Below are positions 26,436 to 36,180 of a stretch of 64,000 bases of DNA, in pieces (positions within the stretch are counted from its first letter, which is position 1; the number at the start of each line of letters is the position of its first letter). The translations under genes were made by a program, and so were the position numbers. Under the pieces are notes generated by a model. That model saw only the letters and a program-made list of their open reading frames with translations. It did not search any database and was not told the origin of the DNA. The stretch is from UBA3766 sp045628965 (lineage in GTDB: Bacteria > Bacillota > Clostridia > Lachnospirales > Lachnospiraceae): contig JAZQQI010000063.1 of NCBI GenBank assembly GCA_045628965.1, positions 1-64,000 of the forward strand, read 5' to 3'.

Positions 26436-29400
26436 TTAGGCCGTTTTCTTTATACCCGTAGGAATACAAAGTGCAAAGAGCAATACCGACATTGCGAAAA
26501 GTCCGATACTGATTATCCATTTAATCGAAATACCGTCTCCTGTTTTAGGTGTGGAATTCGAATCAAACGAAATAGATGATGATAAATCTGTTGTATCAAC
26601 GTAAATCGTATATGGCGAAAAATGCGGTGCGACAAAATTAATGCAAGGAACTCCATTAATAGTCGTAAATTTAGGATTCAGTTTAACAAGTTTCCCGTTA
26701 ATAACATATGCAACTTTATTATTACCTGCATAAGGTACAAGATCATCGGGAATCGGAATGGTAATCGAAACATTCAAATCCTCGGTATTCTTAATTTTGC
26801 TGGCACCCGTTGAATCATAAAGAGAAATATCCATAGCAACATACTTTATATTCTCTAATGAACCGTATTCTTCCAACAATGCATCCTCAATATCGGCTTT
26901 AGCAGTTTGAGAATCCGTAATCTTCAAAACAAAATTGTCTGAAGAACCGCCAACGGTTGCCGATGCAAGATTATTATTTGAAAATCCTGTTTTGGTCAAA
27001 TTTACAGTTGTATTCGGCTTCGTTGCATTTTGTTGATTATTATTGTTGTTATTATTATTGTTATTGTTGTTGTTATTCGAGCCTGCCTTATAATTTGCTG
27101 TAACAGTTATATCCTTTTCAGGCATAACAAGATATGTTGCGGCAAAATCGGCTTTGTAAATTTTGGCACCTTCATCAAAGGTCCATTTGTCAAAGACCTG
27201 ATTATCTGTGGGATTATTGGCACAAATAATCACTGTAGCGCCGGGAACATAACTTCCCGAGCCTGAGCCTCCGATAACAGTAAGCGTATACATCTTCGAC
27301 GACTGCTGGTTATTTCCGTTATTATTTCCATTATTATTGTTACCGTTATTATTTCCATTATTATTGTTACCGTTATTATTGCCGTTATTACCGTTATTGT
27401 TTGTATTTCCGTTATCTCCGTTATTATTAGAATTATTGTTATTATTACCGTTGTCTCCTCCGTTATTGGGTTTATCGTTTCCTCCTCCGTTAGGATTATC
27501 ATTTTTATTAGGATCATCGGGAATCTCACTATTACCCTTCTTTTCGTACTGAGCATAAACGGTTGTATCTTTTTGAATATTCGTTATCGCAGGTCTCCAA
27601 CCGGCAAATACATAGCCCTCTCTTTCGGGATCCTTTATCGGGAGACAATCTTCTCCAGGTCTGACCTTTTGAGTATTGTAAACAGAATCGTCCCAATCAA
27701 TAAATTCAACAGTATAAAAAACTTCTTCTTTAGGAACAAATACAGCATAAACATCGGTATTTGACTGAATATTTTTTGCTCTTTCTCCCCAGTTTTTGAA
27801 TACATAACCTTCTTTTGTAGGTATAATATTAGTCTCAGCATCCATTCCGGCAACGACCTTTTTCTCGTCAATAGGTGTTGTATCGTCAACATTAACAAAG
27901 AATTTAACGATATATTCAGGTAGTTTCACTTTAAACTCATATTTGCTTGGATTCTTTTTTGCAAAATTCTCTGCAACAGAACCTTCTTCGGAATAAAGTT
28001 CAATCGCCTGATTGTCATCATCAAATGCAGTCGTATCTATTACGGTTCTCGGTGACGGAATCTCAACTCGTCCGATAGAACTGTTGGCAAAAGCCCTTTC
28101 GGATATATTCTCTGTACCTTCACTCAATATTACAGTCGACAAGGCATCCATATCCTCAAAACAACTCTTGGGGATATTTGTAATCTTACTTTTCGATAAA
28201 TCGACATTTCTCAAATAATCACAGTCTCTGAATGCTTCAGGTGCAATTTCCTTAACATTTACCATCTCATCGGCCGCAATATTGCTTCCGCCGCAACCCT
28301 GCGCACCTCTTGATGCCAAAACTTCAAGAATAGTCGTAGGTTCATTATTCGAATCAAGGCTGTAAACAATGTATTCTTTCACAGCAAAATTAGGATAATT
28401 AACGTTGTCTTTCGAATAGTTAAAATCAACAGCAGGACTTAATACATTACCGTTACCGTCAGTTTCATCTCTCAAGCTGTCACAGGATTGGAACGGAATA
28501 CTTCCAAATTCGTCAACAGGTGAATTAAAGCAGGCTTTTTTAAGAGACGTACAATCTTTAAAAGCATAATCTCCGATTTTTGTGCAAGCATCGTTAAAAA
28601 TCACACTTTCAAGTGACGATACACCTTCAAATTCGTGATCTTTAATTTCTTTCAAACCGTTAGCCGTAAGAGACTTTAAATCCGGTGTCATGGAAGAATA
28701 TGTATCAGTCAAAGGATTATATTCACTGAACAAACCTTCCTTAACAGATGTAATACCGTCAGGAAGAACGACATTTGTAATAGAATTGATCAAATCCTTC
28801 TGGTTCTCAGATAAATTTGAAGCCGTAGTAGCATTTATTGCATCGCTTGTCTGTTCAGCTGTAAGATACGGGAAGTCTAAATCTCCCGAACCAAAACCTA
28901 TCGTATCGCTCAAAGTCGGAATAAATTTTAGTTCATTTTCTTTGGTATCTTCATTATATTGAACAACAAGATTCGACGGCCAACCGGTATAATACGTAAT
29001 ATATGTTACGGGTTGTGTCGGATGATTGAAATTGTTCATTATAGGATTGCCGCTTGAGTCCTTTTTCATGTTCATTGCATACTGAAAAGGAACACAATCC
29101 TTCGAAGCACTTCCGGTAAAGGAAAGGAACGGCGTTGACGTGGGTACTGTCACGCTCTCGTCTACCATTTGCGTATCAAAAGCATCTGAGCCTATTGCTG
29201 TAATATTTTCAGAATCCTTAAAAATAACATCAGTTAAATTATAACAACCCTTAAACGCATTTTTTTCAATTTCCGTAATATTTGAAGGAATAGTGATTTG
29301 GTTAAGTCTTTCCTTATTGTCAATTGAGTCTTGGCCTATGTATTTTACTTCATAAGGACCGATTTTATCGATTATAGAAACATTTGAAGCCCCTGCATCC

Positions 29401-30923
29401 ATGTCAAAATACACAAGTTTATTATTGTCATCCACACGATATACAATATCACCTGTTCCCGTATCTACAACCTTTTCATAGATTTGTTCATTTAGATACT
29501 TAAAAGCAATGAAATTATCGGTACATTGCCTGTGAATATCGGTAATATTCTGCTGAACTACCGTTTTGGCCTTTCCTTCAATATAAAAATCATCACATCT
29601 TTGCTGATTAAAAGATTCGTAATCGGTCGTATCCGGCTCTTGACTAGATGTAGTCGAAGAATCATATGATTTTACAAAATGCATATTTTCATTCGGCATT
29701 TTGATATATTTCAAATTTTCGCATCCGTCAAACCATGACAAAACCTGGTTCTCGCTATAAGTTTCAGGAAATTCGATACACTCGAGGCTTCGGCAGCCTT
29801 TCAGTACGTTGTTACCCATATTGGTAAGATTTACTGACATATTGGGATACGACATATTAAATTGAGTCATTGAAAAGCAGTCTTCAAAGCATGAATCACC
29901 AATTACTTTGACATTAATAGGAACCGAAAAAGAAGTAAGCTGTTGACAATTATAAAATGCCTTTTCACCGATTACCTTTACAACAGAACTTGTATCAATC
30001 GATACAGTCTTTAAGTTTATACAATTTTCAAATGCTCTGTTACCGATAGTATTAAGACCGTTGGCAAATGTAACGGACTCAAGGCTCGAACAACCCTTAA
30101 ACGCATTGTTTCCAATACCCAAAATAGAATCACTGATGACAAGATATTTGATATTACCGCCGTTTGAAAATACACCTTGATTTAAATCTTCGTCTGCTTC
30201 AAGCGGAATCAAAGACCAGTCTGAAGCCCCCGAAGCGTTCGAAGTATTCATAACAACTCTCTGATTGGCAATGTAAAGTACTTCCGCGCCCACTACCCTT
30301 TGATGATCCACATCTGTGGTTTGGCAATAATTTTCGTTACCTAAAGAATCTGTTGTAATATAATAATAGTTCTTAATATCTCTGGGATTGCCGTTCTCAT
30401 CGTAGCTCCAAATTTCTTTGTCCGAATAAAGACAAGGTTTGTATTGCAACAAATTGCCGTCTTCATCATAAATGGGATAATATAAAGCTTCATCGCTTTT
30501 GGAAACAGCTACATATCCGCCCTTAGTACCCTCAGAATCTGTCAATTTTTTGTACGCATCAACCGTTTGGGGAATCGTTAAAAGGTTACCCTGAAGAGTT
30601 CTGTTCGAATCATATCCGCAAATAACGGCAATCTTATCGTTACTTGAAGTTCCTTTATTAAGATACGCAAACTGAAACATACCGTCGCCTGTAGAGTAAA
30701 TTTTGTCCGTATCTGATATCGTAGGAACATTGTTGCTCATTCCGTCTCCGCTACCGTCATCGTCTTTAAGATACTCCTTAGTCGCAGCTGATTGAGTGTA
30801 TGCATTAATATCTTTTTTAGGCAAAAGCGCTACCGCTAAAGCTGACACAAAAAACAAGCCGGAAAGTGCAAACCCAACCGTTCTTTTGAATTTTTTTGAT
30901 AACTTTCTCTTCGGTTTAACCAT
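26436..30923 (-). CDS. large BspA-type LRR surface protein with TPKTG sorting signal
   Basis: 1495 residues. Signal peptide (KRKLSKKFKRT, hydrophobic to about 38), then several blocks of LRR_5 repeats (about 225-420, 530-580, 690-810, 880-960), two InlB-type B repeats near 1020-1130, and an Asn/Gly-rich spacer (about 1135-1205). A further repeat domain and an Asn run near 1283-1298 follow, then a folded C-terminal module (about 1310-1445). The end is TPKTG at 1458-1462, a hydrophobic helix and a basic tail, a cell-wall sorting signal of the S/N/PPxTG kind used by class B sortases of Clostridia. The cognate sortase is the next gene upstream, 20 bases away. Confidence 0.88.
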   Translation of the reverse strand: MVKPKRKLSKKFKRTVGFALSGLFFVSALAVALLPKKDINAYTQSAATKEYLKDDDGSGDGMSNNVPTISDTDKIYSTGDGMFQFAYLNKGTSSNDKIAVICGYDSNRTLQGNLLTIPQTVDAYKKLTDSEGTKGGYVAVSKSDEALYYPIYDEDGNLLQYKPCLYSDKEIWSYDENGNPRDIKNYYYITTDSLGNENYCQTTDVDHQRVVGAEVLYIANQRVVMNTSNASGASDWSLIPLEADEDLNQGVFSNGGNIKYLVISDSILGIGNNAFKGCSSLESVTFANGLNTIGNRAFENCINLKTVSIDTSSVVKVIGEKAFYNCQQLTSFSVPINVKVIGDSCFEDCFSMTQFNMSYPNMSVNLTNMGNNVLKGCRSLECIEFPETYSENQVLSWFDGCENLKYIKMPNENMHFVKSYDSSTTSSQEPDTTDYESFNQQRCDDFYIEGKAKTVVQQNITDIHRQCTDNFIAFKYLNEQIYEKVVDTGTGDIVYRVDDNNKLVYFDMDAGASNVSIIDKIGPYEVKYIGQDSIDNKERLNQITIPSNITEIEKNAFKGCYNLTDVIFKDSENITAIGSDAFDTQMVDESVTVPTSTPFLSFTGSASKDCVPFQYAMNMKKDSSGNPIMNNFNHPTQPVTYITYYTGWPSNLVVQYNEDTKENELKFIPTLSDTIGFGSGDLDFPYLTAEQTSDAINATTASNLSENQKDLINSITNVVLPDGITSVKEGLFSEYNPLTDTYSSMTPDLKSLTANGLKEIKDHEFEGVSSLESVIFNDACTKIGDYAFKDCTSLKKACFNSPVDEFGSIPFQSCDSLRDETDGNGNVLSPAVDFNYSKDNVNYPNFAVKEYIVYSLDSNNEPTTILEVLASRGAQGCGGSNIAADEMVNVKEIAPEAFRDCDYLRNVDLSKSKITNIPKSCFEDMDALSTVILSEGTENISERAFANSSIGRVEIPSPRTVIDTTAFDDDNQAIELYSEEGSVAENFAKKNPSKYEFKVKLPEYIVKFFVNVDDTTPIDEKKVVAGMDAETNIIPTKEGYVFKNWGERAKNIQSNTDVYAVFVPKEEVFYTVEFIDWDDSVYNTQKVRPGEDCLPIKDPEREGYVFAGWRPAITNIQKDTTVYAQYEKKGNSEIPDDPNKNDNPNGGGNDKPNNGGDNGNNNNNSNNNGDNGNTNNNGNNGNNNGNNNNGNNNGNNNNGNNNGNNQQSSKMYTLTVIGGSGSGSYVPGATVIICANNPTDNQVFDKWTFDEGAKIYKADFAATYLVMPEKDITVTANYKAGSNNNNNNNNNNNNNNQQNATKPNTTVNLTKTGFSNNNLASATVGGSSDNFVLKITDSQTAKADIEDALLEEYGSLENIKYVAMDISLYDSTGASKIKNTEDLNVSITIPIPDDLVPYAGNNKVAYVINGKLVKLNPKFTTINGVPCINFVAPHFSPYTIYVDTTDLSSSISFDSNSTPKTGDGISIKWIISIGLFAMSVLLFALCIPTGIKKTA
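27300..27480 (-). repeat. Asn/Gly minisatellite inside LRR gene
   Basis: Iterated AAT/AAC and GGN codons (units such as NNGNNNG) encode the wall-spanning spacer. A second pure Asn run is at 27036-27077. Such tracts are prone to length change by slippage. Confidence 0.8.
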
Positions 30924-30943
30924 TTTTTACCCCTCTGAACAAA

Positions 30944-32098
30944 TTATTTAATCTTTTTGGCAATTACTACGAATCTTCCATTCGCCTGCGCATAGTCACA
31001 TGTCGAAAGTGTCAAAAGTTCGTCATCGAATGTAACATCGACATTTGTTTTATAAATTGATTTCTCAGTCAACTCACTGATATAAGAATTAAATTCCGTT
31101 TCGGAATTAACGTCGGTAAATTCATAATACTTAAAATCGGTATCATCAGATGCATGAACATAATCCCTGAAAACAAAAGCTACTTCATATTCTGCTTCTT
31201 CATAATATGTATCAAATCTGAATATTTTATGAGACTTATAAAAATCTTCGTTATCGTATTTCTCTATATTGGCAAACATTCGGCCCGATTTCATATGATG
31301 CCCGTAAAGAATAAGATTCTTGCTCCTTGGATAAACAGAACAATACATATCCACAAAAATACATCCGTTTGCATCAGCTTTACCGTTAAAACCATGCGTC
31401 AGATAATATGCATTGTTATCGCACTGAACGACAGGATAATCTATATTTGTGTCATCTATCTTTATCCAACCGACAAAATCCTCATTCGTTTCTTTGGCTT
31501 CAATATACTTACCGAGTATCTCGGGTTCTTCAAACGAATCATAAGTAATCTCATCATGTACCGGTTGAATTGTTGTAAATACAAATGCATTATCTCTTGA
31601 AGATTGAATTATTTCCTTTACAGTAGAATCACTCGCTTTATTTGAATTGATAAACCTAATGGTATACGCAGTTGCAAAAAAACATACAAATAGACATACA
31701 ACAATGATACCGTATTTAAGATATATCTTTCTTTTGCGTAACAATTCGGAATAATATTCCACTAATTCTTTATCGACAGAATCTTCGGAAATCTCAACCT
31801 CTTCCTCGATTTGCTTATTATTTCTTTCAAAAGAAGTCTTTTTCTTCGCTGTTTTTGATTTTTTTAAAGCGATTCTCTCGTATTTTTCAGTTATCTCATC
31901 TTCAAAATCAAAGCCTAATCTTGACTCAAATCTGATATTTCCGGTACATAGCGAAGAATAGAGTTTCGTAATACCTGCGGGACTATTGATATCAATATTC
32001 TTTTTAATTGAATCAATTATTTTTTTGTCGCGAAGAAAGGCTTCGTATTCGCTTTGCGATTTGGCCCTCAAACCGTCAACTTCCCATTCGATACCCAT
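30944..32098 (-). CDS. srtB: class B sortase
   Basis: 384 residues. The catalytic domain occupies about 195-384, with the active-site His at about 267 (LYGHHM), Cys367 in TLSTC and Arg375 in NGRFVV. One membrane helix at 128-148 orients the domain outward. The N-terminal 127 residues are an unusually long, charged cytoplasmic extension (KSKTAKKKTSF … EISEDSVDKELVEYY) not typical of SrtB. It would cleave TPKTG and attach the downstream LRR protein to peptidoglycan. First gene of a three-gene operon. Confidence 0.93.
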   Translation of the reverse strand: MGIEWEVDGLRAKSQSEYEAFLRDKKIIDSIKKNIDINSPAGITKLYSSLCTGNIRFESRLGFDFEDEITEKYERIALKKSKTAKKKTSFERNNKQIEEEVEISEDSVDKELVEYYSELLRKRKIYLKYGIIVVCLFVCFFATAYTIRFINSNKASDSTVKEIIQSSRDNAFVFTTIQPVHDEITYDSFEEPEILGKYIEAKETNEDFVGWIKIDDTNIDYPVVQCDNNAYYLTHGFNGKADANGCIFVDMYCSVYPRSKNLILYGHHMKSGRMFANIEKYDNEDFYKSHKIFRFDTYYEEAEYEVAFVFRDYVHASDDTDFKYYEFTDVNSETEFNSYISELTEKSIYKTNVDVTFDDELLTLSTCDYAQANGRFVVIAKKIK

Positions 32099-32129
32099 TC
32101 TTTTCCACCTTATATAAATACTCTATTTT

Positions 32130-32157
32130 ATTTTACTATATCTCGTGGAAATTTCAA
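32130..32157 (-). promoter_or_regulatory. candidate promoter of sortase operon
   Basis: TTGAAA, 16-base spacer and TAAAAT on the minus strand, about 30 bases before the srtB start; AAGGTGG ribosome site follows. Confidence 0.5.
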
Positions 32158-32280
32158 GATTTTTTCCAACATTTTGTGTCTGTTAAGAAATGCAATTAAT
32201 CGATTAGGAGGGAAATCCATCCACACGTCCCGACGAGTGTAATTTCGAAGCAAATGATTCCATTATGCTGTCGTATGAAT

Positions 32281-32318
32281 AAAAAAACCGATACGTAAAC
32301 TTAAAAGCTTACGTACCG
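32281..32318 (-). terminator. rho-independent terminator of repeat lipoprotein gene
   Basis: On the minus strand, a long nearly perfect stem (CCGGTACGTAAGCTT with AAGTTTACGTATCGG; two mismatches) is followed by T7. Confidence 0.9.
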
Positions 32319-32340
32319 GATATATTTAATAAACAATATT

Positions 32341-33630
32341 TTAACCGATTAATTGGTAATCGGATTCCTCGCAATAAACAACTTTGTCATCCTTGTCATG
32401 CTGAGTAACCTTAATACGATTGCCGTTCTCATCATATTCGATATCCATATGATACGTCATAACACCGTTATAATAAAACTCTTCCAAATAGTTCTTTCCG
32501 TCAGTGAAATACAAGTATCTTTCAACGATTGAACCGTCATAATTATATGTGGTATATATTTTCGTACCCGAATCCTTGTCTTCGGAATATTCGGTCCAGT
32601 TTGTCTTATTACCATCGCCATCGTAAACTTCACACGTAAGCATAACGTCTTCATCATCGTAAGTATATACTTCTCTCGATACGATATTGCCGTCAATATC
32701 ATATACAATGTACTCGAGGTTTAAACCGTCTTCATTTAATGTTATCTCTTCCGAACCTAAGTATTCATTAAGATATCCGTAATTATCAACATGTATGGAA
32801 ACTGTACTGTCCGCATTATATGTATTTTGATAATCACGATATGTTGTTGTATTACCTTCACTGTCAAAATATTCTTCATAAGTCATATGACCATATTCGT
32901 CATAATCAATAAAAACAGTGTCATAACCGTATTGTCTTGAAGACTTACGTGTTCCGTCTTCATAATATTCGTATACGGTTTCAAAAGTTACGGTACCATC
33001 AATGTCATAATATTTTTCATTTAACAAATTACCTTTTTCGTCAAAAACATCCACAAACGATCCGGAAAACTTATCATTCGCATAACTTTCAACCGTCAAA
33101 GTGTTTTCGTCAGAATTATAATTTATATTATGTTGACTTTGTACCGTGCCGTCTTCATTATAAAACTCATAATTTTTGTAAATAAGCTTGTCAAACTTAT
33201 CATATACTTCAGTTTCGATGCAATTAATCGACCCATCGGCATTATAACTTGTATAACCGGTATTTTTACCGTCACTGTCATAATAGTATTCGCCCCACTC
33301 TCTCAATTCTCCCAAATCATATGTATACCATTTTGAAGCATTGCCTTGCTCGTTATATTCCATCTGCGAATACAAATATCCGTCATAATAACAACTGTTC
33401 TTAAGGAGAACCCACTCAGGCTTTTTTTCTTCGCCTTCATTAATTGCATCGTTCGTTAAATCGGTATCTGTATTATCATCGGGTAAATCAACGCCCGGTT
33501 CGTCAGGTGCGTCGGTTTCAACGACAACAATAGGTTCAATATCAACATCAACAGGATTCAAAGAAGGGACACAACCAAATGCAAATGCAGACAAAAATGT
33601 TACAAAAACAATTATACTTTTCTTTTTCAT
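32341..33630 (-). CDS. lipoprotein with tandem DG/YD-like repeats
   Basis: 429 residues from the ATG at 33630. The lipoprotein signal has AFGC with Cys20 lipidated. An acidic, Pro-containing linker (about 25-65) is followed by about fourteen repeats of roughly 20-23 residues of the type YDxDGTVTFETVYEYYEDGT, alternating aromatic residues and D-G turns, like toxin_YD/MORN-type beta repeats. They end in ENGNRIKVTQHDKDDKVVYCEES. The repeats probably build an elongated extracellular beta structure; the function is unknown. It lies behind a double TTGCGCAA palindrome and has its own terminator. Confidence 0.78.
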   Translation of the reverse strand: MKKKSIIVFVTFLSAFAFGCVPSLNPVDVDIEPIVVVETDAPDEPGVDLPDDNTDTDLTNDAINEGEEKKPEWVLLKNSCYYDGYLYSQMEYNEQGNASKWYTYDLGELREWGEYYYDSDGKNTGYTSYNADGSINCIETEVYDKFDKLIYKNYEFYNEDGTVQSQHNINYNSDENTLTVESYANDKFSGSFVDVFDEKGNLLNEKYYDIDGTVTFETVYEYYEDGTRKSSRQYGYDTVFIDYDEYGHMTYEEYFDSEGNTTTYRDYQNTYNADSTVSIHVDNYGYLNEYLGSEEITLNEDGLNLEYIVYDIDGNIVSREVYTYDDEDVMLTCEVYDGDGNKTNWTEYSEDKDSGTKIYTTYNYDGSIVERYLYFTDGKNYLEEFYYNGVMTYHMDIEYDENGNRIKVTQHDKDDKVVYCEESDYQLIG

Positions 33631-33651
33631 ATTTATTCTCTCTTTACACAT

Positions 33652-33689
33652 ATTGCGCAACCGAAACAAAAAAGTATCGATTGCGCAAT
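33652..33689. repeat. paired TTGCGCAA palindromes forming a long hairpin
   Basis: ATTGCGCAA (33652-33660) and TTGCGCAAT (33681-33689) pair, with further pairing inside (TCGATAC / GTTTCGG, two mismatches) around a six-T loop on the minus strand. It sits between the leuS stop and the lipoprotein start. It may end the leuS transcript or act as an operator. Confidence 0.6.
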
Positions 33690-33697
33690 TATTTTAA

Positions 33698-36118
33698 TTA
33701 TTTTACTACAATATTTACAATCTTTCCGGGAACATAGATTTCCTTAACGACTGTCTTTCCTTCAATGGCACGGGCAACACCTTCAACCTCTTTAGCTTTT
33801 GGAAGTGCCGTATCAGCCTTTTCGTCTATGCCGAGAAGAACAACACCCTTTACTTTTCCGTTAACCTGAACACCGATTTCGATTTCATTTTCTTTGACGG
33901 CTTCGGGGTCAAATACGGGCCAAGGTTCGTAAGCAATTGTTTCGTCATGACCGAGAATCTGCCACATTTCCTCACCTACATGAGGGCAAACGCATGAAAG
34001 CATTTTTACAAATCCTTCAGCAAATTCCTTAGGACATTTACCTTTGGTTGCTTCGTTCATAAATATCATCATCTGAGCTATAGCGGTGTTAAATCCGAGT
34101 GTTTCAAAATCGGAAGTAACCTTCTTAACAGTCTGATGATAAAGTTTCGTAAGACGTCCGTCATTGTCTTCTGTAAGATTCTCTTCGTTCGTAATGTAAT
34201 TCCATACACGTCCGATGAATTTTCTTGCGCCTTCAACACCTGAAGAAGACCAAGGCTTGGAAACCTCAAGAGGTCCCATAAACATTTCGTAAAGACGAAG
34301 TGTATCCGCACCGTAATCTCTTACGATATCGGAAGGATTGATAACGTATTTAGGGAATCTCTTACCCATCTTGATGCCGTTTTCGCCAAGAATCATACCC
34401 TGATGAACAAGTTTCTTAAAGGGCTCCTTAACAGGTGACAATCCGTTATTGTAAAGGAATCTGTTCCAGATTCTCGAATACATAAGGTGTCCCACGGCAT
34501 GTTCGGGACCGCCGATATAAAGGTCTACAGGCATCCAATGCTTAAGAAGTTCCTGATTGGCAAATTCATCATTGTTATCGGGATCGATATATCTTAAGTA
34601 ATACCATGAAGAGCCGGCTGAACCGGGCATTGTGGACGTTTCTCTCTTACCTTTTACGCCATCCTTTTCATATACTTTCCATTCGGTTGCATTTTCAAGA
34701 GGTGCCTGACCGTTCTTGCCCTTATAATCTTCAAGTTCGGGAAGAACCAAAGGAAGTTCCTCATCTGCCAAAGCATGAACATTACCTTCTTCGTCATACC
34801 AAACGGGAACGGGCTCGCCCCAATAACGCTGACGTGCAAAAATCCACTCACGGAAGTGGTAATTTACAGTACGTTTTGCGACGCCCATCTTTTCAAGTTT
34901 TACCGTAATTGCTTCTTTTGCTTCTTCTACGGTAAGTCCTGTAAACTCTTCAGAATTGATAAGCTTACAGCCCTTTCCGAGATAATCATACTTTTCAAAG
35001 GCTTTCTCTGATACATCCGCTCCGTCGATAACCTGAATCATATCGATGTTATGAGCAATTGCGTACTCAAAGTCTCTTTGGTCATGCGAAGGAACAGCCA
35101 TAACAGCACCTGTTCCGTAATTAGCCAAAACAAAATCACCGATAAACATACGAACTTCTTTGCCGTTAACCGGGTTGATACAGGAAACACCCTTAAGTTC
35201 GCAGCCTGTTTTACCTTTATTAAGTTCAGTACGGTCCATATCGTTTTTCTTTAATGTTTCATCAATATAAGCCTGAACCTCTTCTTTGTTCTGAATCTTA
35301 GGCATCAAATCCTTTACAATCTGTCCGTCGGGAGCAAGAACCATAAAAGTAATACCATAGATTGTTTCGATACATGTTGTATAAATGGAGAACTCACCAC
35401 CGCCTACAATCTGGAATTTAACTTCAACACCTTCGGAACGACCGATCCAATGTCTTTGCATGTCCTTTGTGGATTCGGGCCAATCGATTTCATCAAGTCC
35501 CTCAAGAAGCTCGTCTGCAAAAGCAACCTGGTCGATAACCCATTGCTTCATGTTCTTTCTTACAACAGGATATCCGCCTCTTTCAGACTTACCGTCGATA
35601 ACTTCGTCATTGGAAAGAACTGTTCCGAGTTCTTCACACCAGTTAACGGGCATATCAACAAGCTTAGCGTATCCCGCTTCATAAAGTTTCTTGAAAATCC
35701 ACTGTGTCCATTTATAATACTTGGGATCAGATGTAGCTATAACCTTTGTCCAGTCATAGTCAAAACCGAGTTCCTTAAGCTGCGCCGTGAATGTCTCTAT
35801 GTTTTTTTGGGTAAATCCGTTGGGATGATTACCCGTAGTAACGGCATACTGCTCAGCGGGAAGTCCGAAGGAATCGTATCCCATGGGATGAAGAACGTTA
35901 TATCCCTGCATTCTCTTCATACGGGAAGAAATGTCGGTTGCCGTATATCCTTCCGGATGACCCGCATGAAGTCCTACACCCGAAGGATAAGGGAACATAT
36001 CAAGCGCATAAAATTTAGGTTTTGAAAAATCCCAGACATCTGTTTTGAATGTCTGATTTTCATCCCAGTATTTCTGCCATTTGGCTTCTATTTCACGATG
36101 ATTATATGTTTTGTTCAT
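33698..36118 (-). CDS. leuS: leucyl-tRNA synthetase
   Basis: 806 residues from the ATG at 36118 (GGAGG five bases upstream). Class I synthetase: HIGH-type motif HAGH at 51-54 after PYPSG, editing (CP1) domain in the middle, KMSKS equivalent IKMGKRFPKYVINPSD, anticodon-binding helices and the C-terminal leucine-specific domain ending in VKGVVLLG and VPGKIVNIVVK. The KMGKR form of the KMSKS loop is a clade feature of many Lachnospiraceae enzymes as far as I recall. No T-box leader fits in the 58-base upstream gap; a plain promoter is seen instead. Confidence 0.96.
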   Translation of the reverse strand: MNKTYNHREIEAKWQKYWDENQTFKTDVWDFSKPKFYALDMFPYPSGVGLHAGHPEGYTATDISSRMKRMQGYNVLHPMGYDSFGLPAEQYAVTTGNHPNGFTQKNIETFTAQLKELGFDYDWTKVIATSDPKYYKWTQWIFKKLYEAGYAKLVDMPVNWCEELGTVLSNDEVIDGKSERGGYPVVRKNMKQWVIDQVAFADELLEGLDEIDWPESTKDMQRHWIGRSEGVEVKFQIVGGGEFSIYTTCIETIYGITFMVLAPDGQIVKDLMPKIQNKEEVQAYIDETLKKNDMDRTELNKGKTGCELKGVSCINPVNGKEVRMFIGDFVLANYGTGAVMAVPSHDQRDFEYAIAHNIDMIQVIDGADVSEKAFEKYDYLGKGCKLINSEEFTGLTVEEAKEAITVKLEKMGVAKRTVNYHFREWIFARQRYWGEPVPVWYDEEGNVHALADEELPLVLPELEDYKGKNGQAPLENATEWKVYEKDGVKGKRETSTMPGSAGSSWYYLRYIDPDNNDEFANQELLKHWMPVDLYIGGPEHAVGHLMYSRIWNRFLYNNGLSPVKEPFKKLVHQGMILGENGIKMGKRFPKYVINPSDIVRDYGADTLRLYEMFMGPLEVSKPWSSSGVEGARKFIGRVWNYITNEENLTEDNDGRLTKLYHQTVKKVTSDFETLGFNTAIAQMMIFMNEATKGKCPKEFAEGFVKMLSCVCPHVGEEMWQILGHDETIAYEPWPVFDPEAVKENEIEIGVQVNGKVKGVVLLGIDEKADTALPKAKEVEGVARAIEGKTVVKEIYVPGKIVNIVVK

Positions 36119-36151
36119 AATAACCTCCATTATTAAAAATCATACTCATTC

Positions 36152-36180
36152 ATTGTAATTACAGATAAATTAAAAGTCAA
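36152..36180 (-). promoter_or_regulatory. sigma-A promoter of leuS
   Basis: TTGACT, 17-base spacer and TACAAT on the minus strand, overlapping the stop codon of the hydrolase gene. Confidence 0.65.

Noticed and set aside
32180..32280. AGGAGGG on the plus strand at about 32207 as a ribosome site of a hidden small gene
   Set aside because: No start codon with an open frame of useful length follows at proper distance.
36119..36176. T-box riboswitch before leuS
   Set aside because: The gap is only 58 bases and contains a sigma-A promoter; no specifier loop or antiterminator bulge sequence is present. The gaps before aspS and gltX likewise show none.
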